This document shows, in pieces, positions 1 to 9,207 of a stretch of DNA of 64,000 nucleotides (positions within the stretch are counted from its first letter, which is position 1; each line of letters opens with the position of its first letter). A program made the translations under genes and the position numbers. Where the stretch lies: assembly GCF_001027745.1 (NCBI RefSeq), contig NZ_LECU01000007.1:62001-126000 (forward strand), read 5' to 3'. A model generated the notes under the pieces. The model was not told the origin of the DNA. It searched no databases and saw only the letters and a list, made by a program, of their open reading frames with translations. This DNA comes from Pedobacter sp. BMA. Lineage in GTDB: Bacteria > Bacteroidota > Bacteroidia > Sphingobacteriales > Sphingobacteriaceae.

Positions 1-474
1 TGGGGATACCAGGAAAATACGCGTTTTAAAATGACCAAAGGTTTTATTCCTGAAGCCGGAGCCGACGGCTGGCAGGTGAGCTGTACCCAGGTGATGCCGA
101 TGGCGCTCTACCATGCATCTCTGCAAATTTTTGAGCATGCAGGGTTTATAGCACCATTAAGAACTAAAAGTATTGCTTTAACCCAATATCTAGAATTCAT
201 TATAGAACAGGTTAATACAGCAATTGGAACGGAGCAATATAAAATTATCACTCCGAAAGACAGCAGTGCCCGGGGGGCGCAGCTATCCATCATTGCAAAG
301 CAAAAAGGGAAACTTATTTTTGACGGGCTGTTTGAAAATCATATTCTGGGAGACTGGCGGGAGCCGGATGTGATTCGTTTAAGCCCAATTCCCCTGTACA
401 ATTCTTTTGAGGATATTTACCTGACGGGAGAGGCACTGCTTGCCGTAACAAAAAAAGTATTGAATCTTCAATAA
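1..474 (+). CDS. kynU: Kynureninase, C-terminal part
   Basis: The reading frame is open from base 1 and lacks its start, so only the last 157 residues are visible. Kynureninase is a PLP enzyme that cleaves kynurenine or 3-hydroxykynurenine to anthranilate or 3-hydroxyanthranilate plus alanine. The visible part carries the family's C-terminal signature: an F-K/R-M-x-K-G-F-x-P segment followed by GADGWQVS and an ALYHASLQIF helix. The PLP lysine lies upstream of the window. The bestrophin gene begins 6 bases downstream and may be co-transcribed. Oxidative kynurenine degradation is inferred from this one gene. Confidence 0.88.
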   Translation, partial: WGYQENTRFKMTKGFIPEAGADGWQVSCTQVMPMALYHASLQIFEHAGFIAPLRTKSIALTQYLEFIIEQVNTAIGTEQYKIITPKDSSARGAQLSIIAKQKGKLIFDGLFENHILGDWREPDVIRLSPIPLYNSFEDIYLTGEALLAVTKKVLNLQ

Positions 475-480
475 CACAAG

Positions 481-1341
481 ATGATCAACTATAATCCGAA
501 AGACTGGTTTACTTTTATCTTCCATATCCATAAAGCGGATACTTTCAGAAAACTGTGGCCGCTGATGCTGAGTGTAGCGGGTTTTTCGGGGGTGATTTCG
601 TTTCTGGAACTTCATGTCTTTAAATTATCCAAAAGCGACTATGTAAGCAATATCGGCATGATGCACAGCCTGCTTGGCTTTGTAATTTCGATGCTCCTGG
701 TTTTCAGAACCAATACCTCATATGATCGTTGGTGGGATGGCCGTAAGCTCCTGGGCGCACTAACCAATGTGAGCAGGAATTTTGCGATGAAAATCAAAGC
801 TCTGAAACTTCCTGAAGAGGATACGCGCTTTTTTGAATATGGTATACCCAAATATGCTTTTGCTTTAAAGGAACACATGCGTGAAAAGAAATACTTTGGA
901 AAGAACAGTTTTCTGATTGAGGTAACTGAAGGGAAGCATATCCCTAACCAGATTGCGAGCAGCATGATATCCAGGCTTTACGATTTGACTGCTGCAGGGC
1001 ACATTTCGCAGGAGCAGCTAATTGTTTTGACTGCTGATGTGAATCAGTTCACGGATATATGTGGTGGCTGTGAACGAATTAAAAATACACCAATCCCTTT
1101 TTCTTACAGTGCATTTATCAAGAAATTTATTTTCATTTATGTGCTTACCATTCCAATCGGATGGGTATTCAGTCTGGGGTATTACCTGGTATTAATTGTG
1201 CCTTTTATCCTCTATGTATTAGCTAGTTTGGAGCTGATAGCTGAAGAAATAGAAGATCCGTTTGGATACGATGCAAATGACCTGCCTGTGGACACCATTT
1301 GCAACAATATTGAGAAACACGTGGAGGAGATTTTAAGTTAA
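481..1341 (+). CDS. Bestrophin-like ion channel family protein
   Basis: This 286-residue membrane protein belongs to the bacterial bestrophin family (UPF0187, YneE-like), pentameric channels of the inner membrane. Recognisable are the N-terminal hydrophobic helix (residues 25-45), the second helix (58-75) with the family motif RTNTSYDRWWDGRK at 76-89, two further hydrophobic helices near 215-250, and the conserved acidic stretch EIEDPFGYDANDLP close to the C-terminus. Its length fits the family. The stop overlaps the start of the next gene by one base, so the two are probably translated together. Ion selectivity cannot be read from sequence; some bacterial members conduct cations rather than chloride. 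Confidence 0.88.
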   Translation: MINYNPKDWFTFIFHIHKADTFRKLWPLMLSVAGFSGVISFLELHVFKLSKSDYVSNIGMMHSLLGFVISMLLVFRTNTSYDRWWDGRKLLGALTNVSRNFAMKIKALKLPEEDTRFFEYGIPKYAFALKEHMREKKYFGKNSFLIEVTEGKHIPNQIASSMISRLYDLTAAGHISQEQLIVLTADVNQFTDICGGCERIKNTPIPFSYSAFIKKFIFIYVLTIPIGWVFSLGYYLVLIVPFILYVLASLELIAEEIEDPFGYDANDLPVDTICNNIEKHVEEILS

Positions 1342-2243
1342 TGATTAAGATTGCCTGGCATCCCATTTACGCGCATCTGCTTCCTGAGGGGCATCGGTTT
1401 CCGATGTTAAAGTATGAGCTGATTCCTGAACAATTGCTGCATGAGGGAACCGTATCACAGGCACATTTGTTTCAGCCGGGACTTGTTGATGAGGCAACGA
1501 TCCTGTTGACGCACGAAAAAAACTATTGGGAGCAGCTTCGTGATTTAACATTATCACCTAAAGACCAGCGCAGAACCGGCTTTCCCTTGAGCGCCAAGCT
1601 GGTGGAAAGGGAGCTGATGATTGCACAGGGTACGATTGAGGGAGCGAGGTATGCTATGGAAGCTGGAATTGCTTTTAATGTTGCGGGTGGCACCCACCAT
1701 GCCGGCAGCAATTGGGGTGAGGGATTTTGTTTGCTTAACGACCAGGCAATTGCAGCTAATTACCTGCTGGATAAAAATTTAGCCAAGCGAATCTTAATTA
1801 TCGATTTAGATGTACATCAGGGAAACGGGACTGCAGAGATCTTTACCAAAGAGCCCCGTGTTTTTACGTTTTCGGTACATGGAGACAAAAATTTTCCATT
1901 TAGAAAAGAGGTTTCAAATCTTGATGTTCCATTGAATGATGGTATTGAGGATGAGGAATATCTCTCGATTATGGAAAGTAATTTGAAAAAAGCATTCGAG
2001 CGATCAAAACCGGATTTCGTCTTCTACCTTTCAGGCGTTGATGTGCTGGCCACCGATAAGCTGGGCAAACTCTCGCTAAGCCGAAATGGTTGTAAGGAGC
2101 GGGACCGGATTGTTCTTCAGTACTGTAAAACGAAGGCGCTGCCCATGCAAATCAGTATGGGTGGTGGTTATTCGCAAGATATCAAAGATATTGTGGATGC
2201 GCACTGTAACACGTACCGGCTGGCTTTTGATTTATTTGAGTAG
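1341..2243 (+). CDS. Histone deacetylase family hydrolase
   Basis: This 300-residue protein has the arginase/deacetylase fold shared by histone deacetylases, acetoin-utilisation AcuC and acetylpolyamine amidohydrolases. The catalytic His-His pair is at 119-120 within GGTHHAG. Zinc ligands are predicted at Asp157 and His159 in the DLDVHQGNGT motif and Asp234 in SGVDVLATD. All key residues are present, so it should be an active zinc deacetylase. Bacteria lack histones; likely substrates are acetylated small amines or protein lysines, but the true substrate is unknown. It starts on the last base of the bestrophin stop codon. Confidence 0.87.
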   Translation: MIKIAWHPIYAHLLPEGHRFPMLKYELIPEQLLHEGTVSQAHLFQPGLVDEATILLTHEKNYWEQLRDLTLSPKDQRRTGFPLSAKLVERELMIAQGTIEGARYAMEAGIAFNVAGGTHHAGSNWGEGFCLLNDQAIAANYLLDKNLAKRILIIDLDVHQGNGTAEIFTKEPRVFTFSVHGDKNFPFRKEVSNLDVPLNDGIEDEEYLSIMESNLKKAFERSKPDFVFYLSGVDVLATDKLGKLSLSRNGCKERDRIVLQYCKTKALPMQISMGGGYSQDIKDIVDAHCNTYRLAFDLFE

Positions 2244-2276
2244 GCTTGATGCCCAAAATATGATTATCTTCGCGGC

Positions 2277-2960
2277 ATGTTGGAAATCGTTTATCAGGAT
2301 GAGCATTTAATCGCTATTAATAAACCACACGGGCTACTGGTGCATAAATCCTCCATAGCAAAAGACGCTACGGAATTTGCGCTTCAAATGCTACGTGACC
2401 AGGTTGGAAGGCATGTTAACCCCACTCATCGCATAGACCGGAAGACAAGTGGAATTTTATTGTTTGCTTTTGATAAAGAAACCGAAATTGCTATGCAACA
2501 GCAATTTATGAATACACAAACGAACAAGAAATATCTGGCCATACTCCGGGGCTACGCACCTGATGCAATGGATATTGATCATCCGCTGGCGAAGGAGAAT
2601 GGGACGATGCAAGAGGCATTTACGGCATTTAAAACCTTGCAGCGGGCCGAGATTGATGTTCCCATGGGTAAACATCCCACATCCAGATATTCTCTTGTGG
2701 AAGCCAACCCTAAAACCGGCAGAATGCACCAGTTGAGAAGGCATTTTAGTCATATTTTCCATCCCATAATTGGCGACCGAACGCATGGTTGCAATAAGCA
2801 AAACAAATTGTTCCTGGAAAAGTGGGACATGACGACGATGTTGCTGCATGCTTCAGAGTTGAGTTTTCTCCATCCGAAGACAGGAGATCAGGTACATATC
2901 CAGGCTAATCTTCATGATGAATTTAAAAGGGTGATGGATTTGATGAAAATGAAACTTTAG
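2277..2960 (+). CDS. truC: RluA-family tRNA pseudouridine synthase, TruC-like
   Basis: This 227-residue RluA-family pseudouridine synthase has the catalytic motif HRIDRKTSG at 51-59, with Asp54 as the nucleophile-like aspartate. Its short length, absence of an S4 domain and the N-terminal EIVYQDEHLIAINKPHGLLVH resemble TruC, which converts U65 in tRNA. Target specificity is inferred from overall similarity, so an rRNA target is not excluded. A near-consensus promoter element, TATCTTCG at 2265-2272, lies exactly 4 bases before the ATG, suggesting its own leaderless transcript as well as possible read-through from upstream. Confidence 0.82.
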   Translation: MLEIVYQDEHLIAINKPHGLLVHKSSIAKDATEFALQMLRDQVGRHVNPTHRIDRKTSGILLFAFDKETEIAMQQQFMNTQTNKKYLAILRGYAPDAMDIDHPLAKENGTMQEAFTAFKTLQRAEIDVPMGKHPTSRYSLVEANPKTGRMHQLRRHFSHIFHPIIGDRTHGCNKQNKLFLEKWDMTTMLLHASELSFLHPKTGDQVHIQANLHDEFKRVMDLMKMKL

Positions 2961-2998
2961 CACAATTTTTCTCTCGAAATGCTGTTTATAAAACATCT

Positions 2999-3733
2999 AT
3001 GAATAAATACTTACGTTTCGCTATTCCGGTATTAGCGCTTTTTGCTTCGGGTTGTTCTTCCGTTTACATGCCCAATGTTCCAAATACACCGATGCTTAGC
3101 AAGCAAGGTGAATTTAGTGGTGGCGGACACATTTCATTAAAAGGAAATGCCAGTATTAATGGGGCATATGCTATCTCTGATCATATCGGAATACTTGCCA
3201 GTGGCTCTACTATGCAAAGTGAGCGCAGAAGTAAAGATTTTAGCCACAAGCTGATTGAAATTGGCGGAGGTTATTTTGACACCTTTGGGCCGGACAACAA
3301 CCGGATTATTGAAATTTATGGTGGTGTGGGAAAAGGGTGGAGTGATATTACTAACCGGGACTTTAAAAATGATGTGCTGGTGAGTTCTGAGCTTCAGGAA
3401 GTAGACTACCGCAAATCATTTCTGCAGGTGAACTACAGCTCAAAACGTAAAAACAATCTACATCTTTTCGGCAAGGATTTTCCCATCAATTACGGCACAG
3501 CTTTAAGGATCAGCCATGTGAAGATGGACAGGTTTTTCCTGAATGGAATTGTACTGCCGAAGGAAGACAATATTTTCTTTGAGCCGATTTTCTTTACCAG
3601 AATGGGCCTGAGCAAAAACATTCAGCTACAATATACTACCAGTAGTAATATAGGCCTTAAAAACAGGGATTATATGACTGCAGGTAATTCAATTTTTACA
3701 GTTGGTGTAGTGGTTAATGTTGGGGGAAAATAA
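2999..3733 (+). CDS. Predicted outer-membrane-associated lipoprotein
   Basis: This 244-residue protein starts with a hydrophobic signal sequence ending in a lipobox (residues FASGC), so Cys19 is probably lipidated. The rest is rich in alternating hydrophobic and polar residues with many Gly, Asn and aromatic residues and ends with a beta-strand-like segment (FTVGVVVNVGG), typical of small outer-membrane barrel proteins of Bacteroidota. No enzyme motif is visible and I do not recognise a named family. Its 3' end overlaps the convergent MATE gene by 20 bases, so neither gene has a separate terminator between them. Confidence 0.72.
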   Translation: MNKYLRFAIPVLALFASGCSSVYMPNVPNTPMLSKQGEFSGGGHISLKGNASINGAYAISDHIGILASGSTMQSERRSKDFSHKLIEIGGGYFDTFGPDNNRIIEIYGGVGKGWSDITNRDFKNDVLVSSELQEVDYRKSFLQVNYSSKRKNNLHLFGKDFPINYGTALRISHVKMDRFFLNGIVLPKEDNIFFEPIFFTRMGLSKNIQLQYTTSSNIGLKNRDYMTAGNSIFTVGVVVNVGGK

Positions 3734-5093
3734 TGGTGTCGCCATTAAGCATTCTTGTTTTATTTTGAAACCTTAGAAAGAGGAGTACCGATGCGGTTAA
3801 CAATCCTATTGTTAAACCATACCAGATTCCGTTAACGCCTAGTCCAAATTTCAAACCTAACAGGTAACCTACGGGAATACCCACGACCCAATAAGCCAGA
3901 AAAGTAATTATTGTTGGGACATTTACGTCTCCGATACCGCGGAGTACACCCAAACCCACAACCTGGGTACCATCAAAAAGCTGAAAGAAACCTGCAATAA
4001 TGAGCAGTTGTGCTGCAATTTTCACCACACTCAGATCTTCGGTGTATATGAACGGTAAAACCTGATGCGCCAAAACGAATATGATGGCTGTACAGCTCAT
4101 AAAAAGGAGAACGACATGATAACTTGCAATTGCCGATTTCCGAAGATCGGCGAAATTCTTCTTCCCAAAATTATTCCCGGTTTTGATGGTGGCCGCTGAC
4201 GCAATGCCGCTTGCAATCATATAAGTCATTGCAGCGAGACTGATGGCAATTTGATGTGCTGCCTGCTCCACTGCACCGATTGTACCGATTAACACGGCAG
4301 CGCCGCTAAAAGCGCTAATCTCGAAAGAATACTGCATCGCTACAGGAGCACCAATTTTAATAATCTTCATTGCCCTTAATTTATCAATGAATGTAATTTT
4401 AAAACCAGCAAGGTATTTTTTGAAATGTTTTGACCTTAATACATAAATGGCCATTACCGTTGCCATTAAAAGTCTGTCGATTAATGTACTCAAACCTACA
4501 CCACTAACGCCCATAGGTTTGATGCCGAACATTCCTTTTACAAATACGATCCCGAGGATAATGTTTACTGCATTACCCCATATAGATACGAACATGGCCT
4601 GTTTGGTAAATCCTAGTCCCTCTGCGAATTGCTTAAAAGTCTGGAAAACCAATAAAGGAATAATGGAAACGGAGAGCAGCCCCAGGTAAGGTTTCGCATA
4701 GGTAACCACGGCAGGTGTTTGGCCCAGGTGATCGATGATTAGCAGCACTCCAAAGTGGACAAGCATGTAGAGTATAATGCCAACAAATACATTAATGATT
4801 AAACTATTGGAAAGCAATCTGCCACATTCCTCATCATTCTGGCGGCCATGTTCCTGGGCAATAAGCGGAGTTAAGCCATAGGAGATCCCTAATCCAATTA
4901 CCATAATGAGGATGAAAATACTATTTACGAGCGATACGGCAGCAAGCTGTGTTGTATCGGTAAAGTGCCCTACGATAACGCTATCGGCCATATGCACAAG
5001 GGTGTGTCCCACTTGTGAGCCGACGATTGGCAGGGCTAAATGTAGATTTTCTTTATAATAAGGTTTATATCTGGAATAGAATTTTGCTAACAT
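3714..5093 (-). CDS. MATE family efflux transporter
   Basis: This 459-residue polytopic membrane protein matches the MATE/NorM family of cation-coupled multidrug exporters. The N-terminal half has the typical LALPIVGSQVGHTLVHMADSVIVGHF segment with the conserved GxxD-like start of helix 2, and a pseudo-repeat recurs in the second half (IGAPVAMQYSFEISAFSGAAVLIG). Twelve transmembrane helices are expected from the hydrophobicity. A TTTG element lies 7 bases before the ATG but lacks the leading TA of the consensus. Substrate is unknown. The 3' end runs 20 bases into the convergent lipoprotein gene. Confidence 0.9.
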   Translation of the reverse strand: MLAKFYSRYKPYYKENLHLALPIVGSQVGHTLVHMADSVIVGHFTDTTQLAAVSLVNSIFILIMVIGLGISYGLTPLIAQEHGRQNDEECGRLLSNSLIINVFVGIILYMLVHFGVLLIIDHLGQTPAVVTYAKPYLGLLSVSIIPLLVFQTFKQFAEGLGFTKQAMFVSIWGNAVNIILGIVFVKGMFGIKPMGVSGVGLSTLIDRLLMATVMAIYVLRSKHFKKYLAGFKITFIDKLRAMKIIKIGAPVAMQYSFEISAFSGAAVLIGTIGAVEQAAHQIAISLAAMTYMIASGIASAATIKTGNNFGKKNFADLRKSAIASYHVVLLFMSCTAIIFVLAHQVLPFIYTEDLSVVKIAAQLLIIAGFFQLFDGTQVVGLGVLRGIGDVNVPTIITFLAYWVVGIPVGYLLGLKFGLGVNGIWYGLTIGLLTASVLLFLRFQNKTRMLNGDTIIFPQH

Positions 5094-5161
5094 AAGCCTG
5101 CAAAGGTCGGTTTTTTAAGTATCAAAAAAGACAGACAGATGTAAGTAAGTTACATTATGGA

Positions 5162-5791
5162 TTATTTTACAGCCGTAAAATACTCCTCTTTTTCTGTAGT
5201 GTGGGTTTTGATTACGTTGGTTAAAACGAGGTTGACGAGAATTTTCTGGGCTTTCCTGTATGATAAGCGAAGTAGTTTACTAAACTCCTTCAGCGTGATT
5301 TGCTCATTTTTATCCAGGTACTCCAACAATTTCTTTTCGTTTTCAGAGTAGGAGATGAGTACCCCATTGTCTTTATGCTCATTTTTGAGCACCTCGACTA
5401 TAATTTTGCTTGCCAGCACGCTTTTATCATCAATGCGGATATATGCCCACCATTTTTTTTGATCATCTATTGCATAATGCGGCTTGGTGTCACTTTCGGG
5501 AATATTAACGACCAAAACGAGTTTATCATCAACGTAAATCTCTTCAAAAGATGGCTCAATTGCAGGCTTACAACACTGGTGTGCAGCGGTTAGGATCATG
5601 TATTTTTCTTCTTCCTCGGATTTTACACCTTTTATCGATCCATCATCAGCCACCCCGATGAGCAATTTACCTCCCTTATTATTGGAAAAGGCAACTAAGC
5701 TTTTGGCAATTTTTTCGGTGTTGGTTATGGTTTTCTTAAAATCAAGCCTGACACCTTCGCCCTGCAGAATCAAACTTTTAATACTCGGCAT
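5162..5791 (-). CDS. AlbA_2 (Schlafen-like) domain protein with C-terminal winged helix
   Basis: This 209-residue protein has an N-terminal AlbA_2 domain (about residues 8-125). The signature is an E-x-x-x-x-D-F-K segment followed by a helix and FSNNKGGKLLIGVADDGSIKG. The C-terminal 65 residues (NEKKLLEYLDKNEQITLKEFSKLL onward) look like a winged helix-turn-helix. The family is usually described as putative DNA-binding or transcriptional regulators, and related Schlafen cores can be nucleases; no function can be fixed here. It lies 9 bases downstream of the DUF4442 gene on the same strand and is probably co-transcribed with it. Confidence 0.78.
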   Translation of the reverse strand: MPSIKSLILQGEGVRLDFKKTITNTEKIAKSLVAFSNNKGGKLLIGVADDGSIKGVKSEEEEKYMILTAAHQCCKPAIEPSFEEIYVDDKLVLVVNIPESDTKPHYAIDDQKKWWAYIRIDDKSVLASKIIVEVLKNEHKDNGVLISYSENEKKLLEYLDKNEQITLKEFSKLLRLSYRKAQKILVNLVLTNVIKTHTTEKEEYFTAVK

Positions 5792-5800
5792 AATTACATA

Positions 5801-6286
5801 TCAATAAGCAACACTTGGCTCTTCGCCCTGATGCAGGTTCCGGACATAAACTTCGTTCATAACGGTGGCACAAAGCTCACCATTCTTATTTGTGATTTCC
5901 ATTGGGTAAGCCTTGACAAACTTTCCATCGGTTTTTAAAGCTTCTTCAGCTTCAGCGACCATTGCATCGGTAAGGCGAATGGTAAAGTAAAGATTAGAGC
6001 GGCCTGGCTTGAGGTATTGAATGGAAGCGCTTTTGAGCCATACTCTAACTTTAAAACCCCTGCGCTGCATGAGTTGATCGAATAAAAGTGCATAGAAAGG
6101 ATCTGTAGCAGCATAAATTGTTCCTCCAAAAATAGAGCCGTTGTAGTTTTTATTTAAGAAGCTTTTGCTGATTTTTACTGTACAGCTTCGAAAATCTTCA
6201 TCAAACTTCTGCACCCAAATGCGCTGAAAGAATAATGGCGGATAGAAACGCATTACCCATTTGAGTGTGTTTTGAGAAATCATCAT
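5801..6286 (-). CDS. DUF4442 hotdog-fold protein, putative thioesterase
   Basis: This 161-residue protein matches DUF4442, a hotdog-fold family related to PaaI/YiiD thioesterases. Visible features are the N-terminal WVMRFYPPLFFQRIWV segment, the central NYNGSIFGGTIYAATDPFYALL helix that forms the hotdog 'sausage', and the following strands. Family members are thought to hydrolyse acyl-CoA thioesters, but no substrate is known for this one. It is the first gene of a leftward pair with the AlbA_2 gene. No clear TAnnTTTG element was found upstream. Confidence 0.78.
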   Translation of the reverse strand: MMISQNTLKWVMRFYPPLFFQRIWVQKFDEDFRSCTVKISKSFLNKNYNGSIFGGTIYAATDPFYALLFDQLMQRRGFKVRVWLKSASIQYLKPGRSNLYFTIRLTDAMVAEAEEALKTDGKFVKAYPMEITNKNGELCATVMNEVYVRNLHQGEEPSVAY

Positions 6287-6450
6287 ACTTACTAATATCA
6301 GAAAGTTTTATCACCTTTTAAAGTTTTGGGGATGATGTTTATGTCATATTTATCGTTCGACTTTATGTCGCAGTTTTATTACCGGATGAACAAAAAATTA
6401 AAACCAAATGACACTTAGGTTGTTAAGCAATACAGATAACAATAAAAACT

Positions 6451-6663
6451 ATGAAAAAAATAATTTTAAGTCTTGCTTTTGCTGGTACTTTAATGATTGC
6501 CACATCAGCATGCAATTCGTCTAAAAATATGGCTGGTTCATCAGACAGTACTATGACGGATTCGACCACTACCACACCGATGGATACGACAAAAACGACA
6601 ACGCCTCCTGACACGTCGAAGACGATGCCACCAGACACAACAAAGAAAATGCCTCCAATGTAG
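6451..6663 (+). CDS. Small Thr/Pro-rich lipoprotein
   Basis: This 70-residue protein has a signal sequence (MKKIILSLAFAGTLMIATSAC) with a lipobox-like TSAC, giving a mature lipoprotein of about 50 residues. That mature part is low complexity: a Ser/Thr stretch followed by repeated units of the form PPDTxKxMPP. Such linkers are common among small secreted proteins of Pedobacter-like bacteria and may be O-glycosylated, which is inference. It is a single-gene unit, followed at once by a strong terminator. No catalytic motif is present. Confidence 0.75.
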   Translation: MKKIILSLAFAGTLMIATSACNSSKNMAGSSDSTMTDSTTTTPMDTTKTTTPPDTSKTMPPDTTKKMPPM

Positions 6664-6671
6664 GAAATACG

Positions 6672-6705
6672 AAAACCACTCCCAACCAGGAGTGGTTTTT
6701 TATTT
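6672..6705 (+). terminator. Rho-independent terminator after the small lipoprotein gene
   Basis: An 11-bp perfect stem (6672-6682 with 6689-6699) encloses a 6-base loop and is followed by a T-rich tract. It begins 9 bases after the lipoprotein stop codon. Confidence 0.85.
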
Positions 6706-6767
6706 TAATAATCTATTTTAAATATTTGCGCTAATTCGTACTTTCAGCGGTTAAACCAAGTATTTAA

Positions 6768-7994
6768 ATGAATTCCAAAACCACCAGCCGAAACGTCATT
6801 TTCTTAGTTATTGTAGCCGCCCTTGGTTACTTCGTAGATATCTATGATTTAGTATTATTTTCTGTAGTCAGACTAAAAAGTTTTGCAGACATCGGTGTTT
6901 CTCCAGAACAGATGCGAACAGACGGAGAGTATGTAATTAATATGCAAATGTTTGGCCTTTTATTAGGCGGACTATTGTGGGGTATTATCGGTGATAAGTT
7001 CGGCCGTATCAAAGTACTTTTTGGTTCTATTTTAATGTATTCGCTGGCGAACATCGCTAATGGTTTTGCTACTGATGTACACAATTATGCGATTATCCGG
7101 TTTATCGCTGGTATCGGCCTTGCGGGTGAGCTGGGTGCCGGTATTACGCTGGTAACGGAAACCATGGACAAAGAAAAAAGGGGATACGGTACGATGGTTG
7201 TGGCAGGGATAGGCTTGCTTGGTGCGGCAGCGGCAGCTACAATAGGCAAGCACTTTACCTGGCAAACCTCTTATTTTGTTGGAGGTGGAATGGGATTACT
7301 GCTGCTGCTTTTGCGTGTTGGCACCTTTGAATCAGGCATGTTTAAACACGCAGAGCAGAATGAAGACGTATCCAAAGGCAATTTCTTTATGCTTTTTTCT
7401 GATCGCAAGCGGTTTTTGAAATACCTGGCCTGTATATGCCTGGGTTTACCGCTTTGGTTTATTGTAGGCATCCTGGTTACTCAAAGCCCGGAAATAGGCA
7501 AAGCATTGGGTGCGAAAGATGTGCTGAATGCCGGCACCGGTATCATGTACACCTATTTTGGCATCGCTGTTGGCGATGTTGTTTGTGGTTTCCTTGCACA
7601 ACTACTGAAGTCGCGTAAAAAGACAGTTTTAATTTTCCAGACGCTATCGGTGTTAACCGTTATATTATACCTTACCAGTAAAGACCTTACCGAAAGCAAC
7701 TTTATTTTGATTTGTTTAGTTATGGGCTTCGCCGTTGGCTATTGGGCAACCTTCGTCACTATTGCTGCCGAGCAGTTTGGAACCAATATCCGTTCGACCG
7801 TTACCACAACCGCCCCGAACTTCGTGCGTGGCGCATTAATTCCGATAACAGTCTTATTCGAATTTTTCGTTCATCAGTATAATATTGTTACTGCAGGCTT
7901 TATTTTAATGGCGATCGTAACCGTTATTGCCATGATATCGGTGGTATCTTTGAAAGAAAGTTTCAATAAAGATTTAAATTACCTGGAAGAATAG
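6768..7994 (+). CDS. MFS transporter
   Basis: This 408-residue major facilitator protein has about twelve hydrophobic helices. The loop 2-3 signature is GIIGDKFGRIKVLFGS (near residues 72-87), and helix 4/5 carries RFIAGIGLAGELGAGITLVTE, the pattern of the metabolite:H+ symporter and sugar-porter-like branches. That suggests uptake of an organic acid or similar solute rather than drug export, but the substrate is not determinable. The ATG at 6768 lies shortly after a hydrophilic start. No gene is close enough to form an operon, so it is probably monocistronic. Confidence 0.87.
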   Translation: MNSKTTSRNVIFLVIVAALGYFVDIYDLVLFSVVRLKSFADIGVSPEQMRTDGEYVINMQMFGLLLGGLLWGIIGDKFGRIKVLFGSILMYSLANIANGFATDVHNYAIIRFIAGIGLAGELGAGITLVTETMDKEKRGYGTMVVAGIGLLGAAAAATIGKHFTWQTSYFVGGGMGLLLLLLRVGTFESGMFKHAEQNEDVSKGNFFMLFSDRKRFLKYLACICLGLPLWFIVGILVTQSPEIGKALGAKDVLNAGTGIMYTYFGIAVGDVVCGFLAQLLKSRKKTVLIFQTLSVLTVILYLTSKDLTESNFILICLVMGFAVGYWATFVTIAAEQFGTNIRSTVTTTAPNFVRGALIPITVLFEFFVHQYNIVTAGFILMAIVTVIAMISVVSLKESFNKDLNYLEE

Positions 7995-8086
7995 GTTTTT
8001 ATGCGCAATTGGAGATAGTCAACTAAAATTTACCTGTTTGCGAGGCAGTTATTGCTGTGTCAATTAAATGTACTATCTAAATATAA

Positions 8087-9034
8087 ATGAAATTTGGTAG
8101 TGGAATAGCTTTAGATTTGTTTTCAGATAGAAGATCAGCGATGTTTAAAGAAGAAGTTGCAGCACGTTACAGGCAAATTCAGGATGAAATTTGCAGGGGA
8201 TTAGAAATTGCCGACGGCACGGGTAAATTTGAGGAAGAATTATGGGAGAGAACTGGTGGGGGAGGCGGCCGCACCCGTATCATGCAAAACGGGTCAATTA
8301 TTGAAAAAGGCGGAGTTAATTTTTCAGCTGTTTACGGCAAGCTACCGGAGGCGATAAAAAAAGCTTTTAACGTAACTGAAGACGACTTTTTTGCGACGGG
8401 AGTATCCATTGTGATTCACCCAAACCATCCATTGGTGCCGATTATTCACATGAATATTCGGTATTTTGAATTAAATGAGGAAACCCGCTGGTTTGGTGGC
8501 GGCATCGATTTAACACCTCATTACGTTTTCGAAAATGATGCACGTTTTTTCCATCACAAATTAAAAAATGCCTGTGACGAATTCAATCCGGATTTCTATC
8601 CTAAATTCAAGCAGCATGCTGATGATTATTTTTATATTAAACACCGTGAGGAAACCCGGGGCATTGGTGGAATTTTTTACGACCGGTTAAAACCTGAGCA
8701 AACCAATTTATCCTGGGAAGAAATTCTGGATTTTTCTGCCAATATCGGAGAAACATTTTTGCCTATTTATACTGAGCTTATTGATCGAAACCGCGACAAA
8801 TCGTTTACTGAGATTCAAAAAGACTGGCAATATCAGCGGCGAAGCCGCTATGTGGAATTTAATCTGGTATATGATTCAGGTACTAAATTTGGACTTGAAA
8901 CCAATGGCCGGATTGAATCGATTTTAATGAGTTTGCCTCCACAAGCCAATTGGGGTTACAATGTACAACCAGCTGTTGATTCTGAAGAATACAAAACACT
9001 GCAACTGCTTAAAAAGGGAATCAACTGGATTTAA
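8087..9034 (+). CDS. hemF: Oxygen-dependent coproporphyrinogen III oxidase
   Basis: This 315-residue enzyme oxidatively decarboxylates coproporphyrinogen III to protoporphyrinogen IX in haem synthesis, using O2. Family signatures are clear: WERTGGGGGRTRIM in the N-terminal third, the PxxPxxHMNIRYFE block containing the conserved catalytic His, the RWFGGGIDLTPHYVF motif, and the C-terminal RRSRYVEFNLVYDSGTKFGL segment. Length is normal for the family. It is a single-gene unit with a terminator directly after it. Its presence implies an aerobic lifestyle. Confidence 0.96.
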   Translation: MKFGSGIALDLFSDRRSAMFKEEVAARYRQIQDEICRGLEIADGTGKFEEELWERTGGGGGRTRIMQNGSIIEKGGVNFSAVYGKLPEAIKKAFNVTEDDFFATGVSIVIHPNHPLVPIIHMNIRYFELNEETRWFGGGIDLTPHYVFENDARFFHHKLKNACDEFNPDFYPKFKQHADDYFYIKHREETRGIGGIFYDRLKPEQTNLSWEEILDFSANIGETFLPIYTELIDRNRDKSFTEIQKDWQYQRRSRYVEFNLVYDSGTKFGLETNGRIESILMSLPPQANWGYNVQPAVDSEEYKTLQLLKKGINWI

Positions 9035-9057
9035 GTTTGCAATAAGAATATATACAA

Positions 9058-9095
9058 AACAGCCGGTTAACGATTATGTGGTAGCCGGCTTTTTG
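9058..9095 (+). terminator. Terminator after hemF
   Basis: The inverted repeat AGCCGG/CCGGCT (9061-9066 with 9085-9090) is followed by TTTTTG. It lies about 25 bases after the hemF stop. The inner part of the loop pairs only partly. Confidence 0.7.
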
Positions 9096-9207
9096 TATAT
9101 GGCGAAAGCCCCCCTTTCATATAATATATTATAAGGACTCATAATTAACATTATGTTAAGTTGATTATTATCACACCTACTCTTTTTGTCGGTGAGTTTA
9201 ATGAAAT